Source: Rhabditoides inermis
Taxonomy: Eukaryota > Nematoda > Chromadorea > Rhabditida > Rhabditidae
DNA length: 64,000 nucleotides
NCBI GenBank assembly: GCA_963966185.1
Contig: CAWZYM010000184.1
Coordinates: forward strand, 1 to 64,000
Direction: 5' to 3'
Positions 55,801 through 62,174 of the stretch are shown piece by piece. The notes under the pieces are model-generated. The model saw only the letters and a program-made list of their open reading frames with translations. It ran no database searches and was not told the origin of the DNA. Numbering within the stretch: position 1 is the first letter of the stretch; each line of letters opens with the position of its first letter. Position numbers and translations under genes: made by a program.

Positions 55801-56404
55801 GGGAACCGAATGTTTGCAAATAACAATCAACCCCACATTATTTTACTCACAGAATGAACAAATTGCCGACATATGCCGGTCAGACTGCGGTTATCCAACG
55901 ATGTTTGAAGTCGGTTGACAGTAGGGTTGTTTTAGGCCATTTCGCGCGTTCTGAGGACGTGCCCTAGAGAACCAACTGAATGCAAAGAACTTTCAACTAC
56001 ACTATTCATTACTTCAGAAAAATCAAAATGCCGACATATGCCGGTCAGACTGCGGTTATCCAACGATGTTTGAAGTCGGTTGATAGTAGTGTTGTTTTAG
56101 GCCATTTCGCGGGTTTTGAGGACGTGCCGTAGAGAACAAACAGGATCCAAAGAACAATCAACCACACTATTCATTACTTCAGAAAAATCAAAATGCCGAT
56201 AAATGCCGGTCAGACTGCGGTTATGCAACGATGTTTGAAGTCGGTTGATAGTAGTGTTGTTTTAGACCATTTCGCCCGTTTCGAGGACGTGCCCTCGGGA
56301 AACGAATGTTTGCAAATAACAATCAACCCCACTATATTTTACTCTCAGAATGAACAAAATGCCGACTTATGCCGGTCAGACTGCGGTTATCCAACGATGT
56401 TAGA
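50898..56404 (+). repeat. 3,144-bp right-edge unit, two copies (19 monomers)
   Basis: Landmarks at 50898, 51229, 51560, 52222 and 53050 recur at 54042, 54373, 54704, 55366 and 56193. Shared private markers include GTAGGTTCACAG (about 52,603 and 55,745), GAACAAACAGGATCC (52,992 and 56,135) and GATAAATGCCGG (53,053 and 56,196). The second copy stops just short of the array edge, so the edge is freshly homogenised rather than degenerate. Confidence 0.87.
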
Positions 56405-56712
56405 AGTCGGTTGACAGTAGGGTTGTTTCAGGCCATTTCGCGCGTTCTGAGGACGTGCCCTAGAGAACCAACTGAATGCAAAGAACAATCAACCACACTA
56501 TTCATTACTTCAGAAAAATCAAAATGCCGATATATGCCGGTCAGACTGCGGTTATGCAACGATGTTTGAAGTCGGTTGATAGTAGTGTTGTTTTAGACCA
56601 TTTCGCCCGTTTCGAGGACGTGCCCTCGGGAAACGAATGTTTGCAAATAACAATCAACCCCACTATATTTTACTCTCAAGATGAACAAAATGCCGTCATA
56701 TGCCGGTCAGAC
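56405..56712 (+). repeat. Terminal satellite monomers and array boundary
   Basis: The last one and a half monomers return to left-type A and B sequence (ACAATCAACCACACTATTCA at 56,485). They carry their own changes: GTTTCAGGCC at 56,425, CTCAAGATG at 56,675 and GCCGTCATATG at 56,693. The repeat stops inside the core, right after CATATGCCGGTCAGAC at 56,712. The next base starts the first codon proposed for the transposase-like gene. There is no gradual decay at this border. Confidence 0.9.
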
Positions 56713-59700
56713 ATGTTGGACGGTTCTGGTGGATCTCTCGTTGCGGCACCCGGCGGACCCGGCGGACCTGGTGGACCCGGCGGACCTGGTGGACCCGGCG
56801 GACCTGGTGGACCCGGCGGACCTGGTGGACCCGGCGGACCTGGTGGACCCGGCGGATCTGGTGGACCCGGCGGACCTGGTGGACCCGGCGGACCTGGTGG
56901 ACCCGGCGGACCTGGTGGACCCGGTGGACCTGGTGGACCCGGTGGACGTGGTGGACCCGGCGGACCCGGCGGACCTGGTGGACCTGGTGGACTTCCCGCT
57001 CCCGTGCCTCCCGGTCCTGGTGGGCCGCCAGGCGGACCTGGTGGTGGTCCGGGAGCCCCCGTTCGACCGCTGTCCACCCAATGGCTCGCACCCATCACTT
57101 CTCAGTTGCTTACAGTAACATTGGAGGATATATTTGATGGAAAATCGGACGAGCAAGTGAAGCGGGAGGTTGACCGCGCACGCAGAAGGGCTGTAGGGCA
57201 GCGGCTCCGGTTTGATCACAAACCTGAGTTGGCTCTGAGGGATGCGATCGACACAGCTGCGGGTATGAACGAGTGCCAGCGCTATGGGGTCTGCGGTGGA
57301 GTACTACAAACGCAAACAACGCGCTGCATTTCACCCACATGCCGAATCACACATCGCAACTACATGAAGTACGTTTTACACAACTTAAACTTATTCACAC
57401 TTAGTGGATAATAACAAAATGTTTTACCTGTACAAGCGTAGAGTCCAGTGATGAAGTTGCTCACGTGATCCAAGGGTGTCTCTAAAAGGATAATACAATT
57501 GTGATGGTTTATGATGATTCGCATTCTAGGCGGCGTCGTTACATGCACGGTGCCCACGTCGGACGCATATTGAAGCGCACAGTGGATCTTCGCAATTACA
57601 CGGTCTACTCTTTGCGCGAGTTCACGCACATTGCGTATACTGTGCAAAGAAATATGCAGGTTCGTACGTTACTTTTTTTGGTGAACCATAGTGGATTTGA
57701 GAACATCATCGAGACTCACTCTTACCTGCACGCGAATCCCGCTAACCAGTCGAGGGACGACTGCAGACATTACCCTCGCTTCCGAGACGGATTGGAGACA
57801 GCCCAGGAATTTGCGAACTGCGAACTCCAGGTGCAGCTCGTTCTCTCCTCGGATGGAGTCCCTGTGAAGGGAAACAGCAGGTGAATAATCTGATTACGTA
57901 ATCATCTACGGCTTTCACTTATTAATGACATTTTAATGAATTTGAGAAGTGGGATCTGGCCGGTCTACACCGCCTGTTCCGACCTTTCTCCTTCTCTACG
58001 CTCCAAAGCGAGCAATATTATGCTGCTCGGAGGAATGCAGTGCTACGGGAGTCCCAAATCACACTGCTGGAGTAACGTACTTCAGCCGTTCATTGGCTGG
58101 CTGCAGGCATCCCAGCTCAACGGTGTACAGATCCCATACCGAGGACAGGTAAGGCATACACTCACTAATTCTTTTCATGTTCTCATACTCACCGAATATA
58201 GAGGGCAGGTGGCGTGAAGTAGAATGCAGGTGAAGAATGTAGTCGAGTTGATCTGTAATGGACTTGTTACAACCATAATTCCTGATTTATTTTAGATATG
58301 GACTGTCCGTTTCCGTGTGTCCTACGTTGTTGTTGACGGCATGGTGAGTCTCACATGAATCATTCTAGTCATCGATAAATATCGTATAATTTTACTTTTC
58401 TGATTAGGCGGGCAGCAGCGTATGGCAGCTACCGTCTCCTACTGGGTACTTTTCATGTCCGCGGTGCACTCAGCGAGGCTTGCACGTCCGAGGTAATTAA
58501 TTAGCATTCCATTTAAAGAAAGGTATGTAAATACATCTTTCTAGGAGCGGTCAGATGGCAACCTGTTGCTGGTTCATCGCGCACCTACAGAGGTAACGCG
58601 AACTACGTTCTACAAGATGCTGCGAATCGTCAGAACGGTTTCAGAGGTTAATCAGATGCCCTTGAAATGCATCCCATACATCAAATTACGCCATATAGGG
58701 CTCGGGCTGTGGACAAGGTACTTCCCCCCTACTTCTTCTGTCGTAGACCACCTACACGGCGTGTGCGAAGGGATTGCCACAGATCTATTCCATGGTTAGC
58801 GAATTTCATACAAAATCAAAATTTCATACAAATCCGGGAATGCACTCACCGGTAGAATCGGTCGTTAGTGGTCATCCTGGACGTGATGTGATGGAGAAGA
58901 AATGAGCAGTGTGCTTCCATCTGCCGGCCGCATTCTGAAAACAAATGTGTTTCATACTTTAATAAACAAAACTGATCATGAATATTTTCAGATTGCTTCT
59001 CGCCTCAGAAGAGTCGAGTTCGTACCGCGCTTGTTACTTCTGCAGATGTCACTGATCTCTCGAACGCACTGAAGTCAACAGAGTATCCCACATACCAGAA
59101 GGCCACCCCGAGCGAAGACCTCAAGAAGCTCTCCGGTCTTTCAGGAGGAGAGAGACTAACGGTGAGACGGTGAATTGGGAAATTACAACGACGTACACAG
59201 ACTACCACCACTGCCATGGGACTCGCCATAGGGTGCGGTATGCTTCCTGCTTCCTGGACTAGTGCTGTCCTCCTCGGCCACATTCTCTCTTGGAGATGGA
59301 TGGACTCTTCAACAATGCTGGACAGAGGTCTGTATTCGAAAATTTAAAAATGGAGAGAAGATGTAAAGAAAGGTGGTGAAGAGGAAAATAGAGTATGAAA
59401 CTCTCTATTTATCGAATTTCATACATCTGCAGACGATTGTGAATACATCGCTTCGCTTCTCGAGTCGTGCTATGTATACCAGCATAGGCATATGGGCATC
59501 CGTACTTGCACATGGAAGACTCACGTAAGTAGAACATCGTTCTGCCCATCACATATTACGCGTTTAGTTGGTGGGTAAGCACGCAGCGGAGGATCTTCGT
59601 CGAACTGGGAATCCAGCAGAAATGTCTTCCACACTCTTCGAAAGATACAACGGATGGCTCAAGAGGACTCTGCGGAAAGGGAACACGAGAGGACCAGGAA

Positions 59701-61688
59701 GAGCAGCATTCCGAAGGTTCATAATTGATTTAATGGAATAAACATAGAATAAAAAGTAATCAATGATTATATTATAGGGCGATGATGATTGCTCACTGCC
59801 TCCCCGAACTAGACTACCGTGCATCGCTTGGAGACACAGACGCTGCAACACTGCTTGGAAGATTTGAACCACCATCAACCACAGTGATGCAAGACGGAAC
59901 ACTCATTGCGGAAGGGGTACATGTGAGTATCTAATCAAAATGATTATCACTCTTGCGCCCATTCAGGTCACGATTAGGGACATGGTCACGGCAGGTGCTG
60001 AGTACACGGTGCTCACCAACCCTAACCTCCTGAACCCGAGTCTGCTGGTGTGGTGAATAGCTTTTAACCATATTGAAAAAAAGAAACACAACAGCACAAC
60101 CAAAAAAATAAAACCAAACACACCTTGACCACGTCGGCGTTGACGCCTGCGACCAATAAGGCTGCGACCAACTGCGACCAAATTAGGGATGAGGTGCTCT
60201 TGAAATAAAATTGTATTATGCACGGAACCACAAAGTATAATGATCACAAACATGATACACAAGAACGATATAGTTCAACGTAATCACAAAACGTGAAGCG
60301 TAATAAAACATATAAACACACCTTGGGGGGCGCCTCGTTCCGCAGCAGCAGTTGATGATGTACTTGCGGCCGATCTCGATGTACTGCTTCACTACATCTC
60401 CTAAAGCTAATCACAAAACAAACAGCAGCTAACAATTAAAACCTACGTAACGGCTGTTGTCAACATTCGTGGATCACCGGCGCAGCACCGTGCACCGCAC
60501 TATGAAACACTAAGATTTTGTGAATTTTGTGTTTAGAGGGGTCCTTTGATATAACTGGAAATATAAAACACGAAACGTGAGAAATATTATCACATATTAC
60601 ATATATATGTTACATATATAATATTACAAACACCTACATTCGTTGTCGTCGGCGGTGTTGATGGCTTCGTCAGAACACTGAAAAACGGATAGTTACTATC
60701 ATTTTTAAATATACAACGAATGCGCACCAGCTTCCGCTGCTCCCGCTCCTACTCCCGCCCGCGCTCCTCCTTTTCACGCTGGATACGCTCTTTCAAATAT
60801 AAAGATTACTATTACGCAGCAGCTACGCAACAATTAATGAAAATGAGCCTTACAAAATGAGCCTTCAACTAGACTGGCACAAACACAGTACAGACCTTCT
60901 CCAAATGCTCCTTCTGCTCGCTCCCTCTCCCTCTTCTCTCGCAGCTCCTCCCCACGTTGCTCGTACATCATCCGGTCGCGCTCCATCTTATCCGCCTGAA
61001 TACACGGGCTGCTGTCCGGTGAGCTCCTGTGCCATGCCATGAACACCACGCGGGCCTGAATTCAAACTATACAAAATTATGATTCGGTGTCATATCAACC
61101 ACAATAAAATCTCGAAGAACATACTAATAAAACAAGCAATTGAACACTGAAAACCTGCACACCCAGCATCTCGTTATGAACGAATGTACATACAATGAAA
61201 TAAATTGAAGAACATCTTTTCATAAGTATACAATAGAAGTAAACACAACCGTGAACCATGTACATTTTAGGAAGCGCATCAAGTACGGAGGGACTTTCTA
61301 CACTTCACAGAACCTGTGGAACTACGATCCCGCTGCTTCGCAATCACACATTGCACTTTGCGAACATGGCGGGGCGTACTACGTGTGTTTCGCGCAAGCG
61401 TTCGGTTTCGACGCTGCCGGAGATGTTTCTATCTACGGCAACTTCAAACAGCTCAAGTGCGGCTTCGAGTTGTTTGCGAACAATGTGAACCAAGGACAAG
61501 ATGTCCGACTACAGCGCTGGGTGAACGGAATGCTGGACAAGAACGTGTTCTTCTTTGAATACAATGACAACACTCCCCCGCAGCCTAGTATTCTTCCAGT
61601 GACCTCCATCTTTGAACCAGCAATGATTGTTGAGTTGCGAAACAGGCATTTTGTACTCAACATGTCGAGCGCAAACTACTCCCGATAG
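56713..61688 (+). CDS. TNP2/En-Spm-like transposase-family protein, 14 exons
   Basis: My model has exons 56713-57368, 57530-57880, 57947-58148, 58296-58343, 58408-58492, 58545-58646, 58699-58794, 58992-59161, 59201-59327, 59433-59524, 59568-59716, 59778-59922, 59967-60052 and 61271-61688. All introns are GT-AG and all junctions keep phase. The total is 2,727 nt (908 residues, stop TAG at 61,686). Order: Gly/Pro tract (about 13-115); Cys motif C188-C194-C205-C210; SSDGVPV (D327); IWPVY and LSPSLRSK; VVVDGM (D417); C436-x2-C439; SVVDHLHGVCEGI (D498, H501); LFERYNGWLKR (E668); C-terminal WKRIKYGGTFYTSQNLW and ILPVTS. This order fits CACTA-type transposases seen in animals; which acidic residues are catalytic is inference. 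The start at 56,713 is the first Met after the satellite, but the frame stays open upstream to 56,476. No terminal inverted repeats were found, so it may be an active element, a solo gene or domesticated. Confidence 0.75.
56748..56991 (+). repeat. 9/18-bp coding minisatellite (Gly-Gly-Pro tract)
   Basis: About 27 tandem 9-bp units alternate as GGCGGACCC and GGTGGACCT-like versions, giving an 18-bp period. In the gene frame they encode Gly-Gly-Pro, broken once by Ser and once by Arg. A less regular Gly/Pro-rich continuation runs to about 57,060. The unit length is a multiple of three, so copy-number changes keep the frame. The tract has no stop in other frames either, which explains several long overlapping ORFs here. 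The regular Gly every third residue resembles collagen, but there is no signal peptide or collagen-type flank. Confidence 0.95.
60053..61270 (+). other. Long last intron (1,218 nt) of the transposase-like gene
   Basis: The donor TG/GTGAAT at 60,053 and acceptor CATTTTAG/G at 61,270 are both phase 2 and rebuild a Trp codon. The same GTGAAT donor is used at 57,881. The join gives LLVWKRIKYGGTFYTS, which matches the expected lead into the C-terminal domain. Without it exon 13 would end two codons later in TGA, and a C-terminal domain would lie 1.2 kb away with no start Met. The other introns are 39-197 nt, so this one is enlarged. It holds the antisense exons listed separately. Confidence 0.65.
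60124..61040 (-). pseudogene. Antisense multi-exon coiled-coil gene or remnant inside the intron
   Basis: Exon-like blocks on the minus strand are 61040-60896, 60789-60728, 60677-60634, 60400-60322 and 60198-60124, each bounded by GT and AG. The first two join in phase and give a highly charged stretch (MERDRMMYEQRGEELREKRE, then ERIQREKEERGRE) typical of a long coiled coil. An in-frame TAG at 60,751-60,749 interrupts it where CAG would fit. The third block follows a strong TTTTTCAG acceptor and reads CSDEAINTADDNEC. The fourth and fifth have good splice sites, but their phases do not connect cleanly. I do not recognise the family. It could be a decayed gene, a gene with exons I missed, or chance. 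Confidence 0.35.
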
Positions 61689-62174
61689 AACATCATGGTG
61701 AAAACAACGTAAACGAAAACACACATTTTAATAGGAGTATTGTATAAAGTGAAAAATATGATAGTTGTAATAATCCCGCCAAAACCACGTAGTGTAAAAT
61801 CCTATTTTCGTATTACTTTTTCTAATATTTATCACATTTTTCACAATTTATTTTCGAAATGCATTTTTGTATTATTTTTTTCTTAGATTTGCTTTGTCTG
61901 TTGAAGACCATATAGTGTTTAACGATTATGTTGGTTCAAGATATAAGATAAAATGTGTTGTACATAATGGTCACATTTTGAATCTATGGTCACATTCTGT
62001 AACTATATGATGTATAGAATGGAAAACCGAAAACGCAAGCTGCCTCTTCTCCCGCCTCTGCCTCTTCTCCCGCCTCTGCCTCTTCTCCCGCCTCGATCCA
62101 ATACGAGTTTAACCGAGGTTGGTTATGTGTTTTAACGCTAACTGTTATGGCTAAATTTAATTTGCCATTTCCAG
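61689..62174. other. AT-rich intergenic spacer
   Basis: Holds no convincing gene. The start of the stretch is the presumed 3' untranslated region of the transposase-like gene; no canonical AATAAA is visible close to the stop. A short direct repeat, ATGGTCACATTYTG, occurs twice at about 61,968-62,000. The 18-bp triplicate at 62,041 is listed separately. The end may hold the promoter or a missing first exon of the next gene. Confidence 0.6.
62041..62094. repeat. Perfect 3 x 18-bp tandem repeat
   Basis: TGCCTCTTCTCCCGCCTC is present three times without a mismatch. The unit length is a multiple of three, and on the minus strand it can be read as an acidic repeat (EAGEEA), like a coding minisatellite. 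No splice-bounded exon supports translation, so it may be a pyrimidine-rich tract only. Confidence 0.9.

Larger units (their letters stand above)
1..56712 (+). repeat. Giant satellite array, 165/166-bp monomers
   Basis: About 342 head-to-tail monomers fill this stretch with no inversion and no unrelated insert. Nearly every monomer carries a core of the form GCCGACATATGCCGGTCAGA followed by CTGCGGTTAT, then GAAGTCGGTTGA, GTTGTTTTAG and GAGGACGTGC. The segment after GAGGACGTGC defines the classes: A (CCCTAGAGAACCAACTGAAT), B (CCCTCGGGAAACGAATGTTT), B' (CTCTCGGGAACCGAATGTTT), C (CCATCGGGAACCGAATTTTG), D (CCGTAGAGAACCAACAGGAT or a GAATTC variant) and E (CCCTAGAGAACCACTGAATG). The length is close to one nucleosome repeat, as in many centromeric or subtelomeric satellites (known in general). 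Whether this array has such a role cannot be read from the sequence. It continues beyond base 1 and ends abruptly at 56,712. Confidence 0.98.

Noticed and set aside
367..56414. Many plus-strand ORFs of 69-128 residues repeated through the array
   Set aside because: They are the same satellite frame read again in each monomer. Monomer lengths (165, 166, 331) are not multiples of three, neighbouring ORFs overlap in different frames, and each stops at the same TGA. Linker variation does not follow codon positions in any obvious way.
1..56712. TTAGGC, the nematode telomere hexamer, inside TTTTAGGCC of many monomers
   Set aside because: It occurs once per monomer and never in tandem, and class B monomers have TTTTAGACC instead. 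It is not a telomere repeat.
1..56712. CRISPR-like array
   Set aside because: There are no unique spacers; the whole 165/166-bp unit repeats, and the context is eukaryotic.
56713..57090. A collagen gene
   Set aside because: The Gly-every-third tract is short, consists almost only of Gly-Gly-Pro, lacks a signal peptide and collagen flanks, and is in frame with the transposase-like exon.
56476..57219. Several long overlapping ORFs in all frames around 56.7-57.2 kb
   Set aside because: The 9-bp GC-rich repeat has no stop in any frame. Only the frame that continues into the Cys motif and transposase exons is supported.
58646..58700. A frameshift or stop (TAA at 58,649) disabling the transposase-like gene
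   Set aside because: A 52-nt GT-AG intron at 58,647-58,698 removes the stop and joins GFRG to LWTRYFPP in the correct phase.
60054..60056. TGA as the end of the transposase-like gene
   Set aside because: The donor one base earlier and a phase-matched acceptor at 61,270 supply the missing C-terminal domain. It is kept only as an alternative end.
61251..61688. Independent single-exon gene
   Set aside because: It has no ATG at its start, only GTG. A strong acceptor lies inside its first codons, and the protein continues the upstream domain order.
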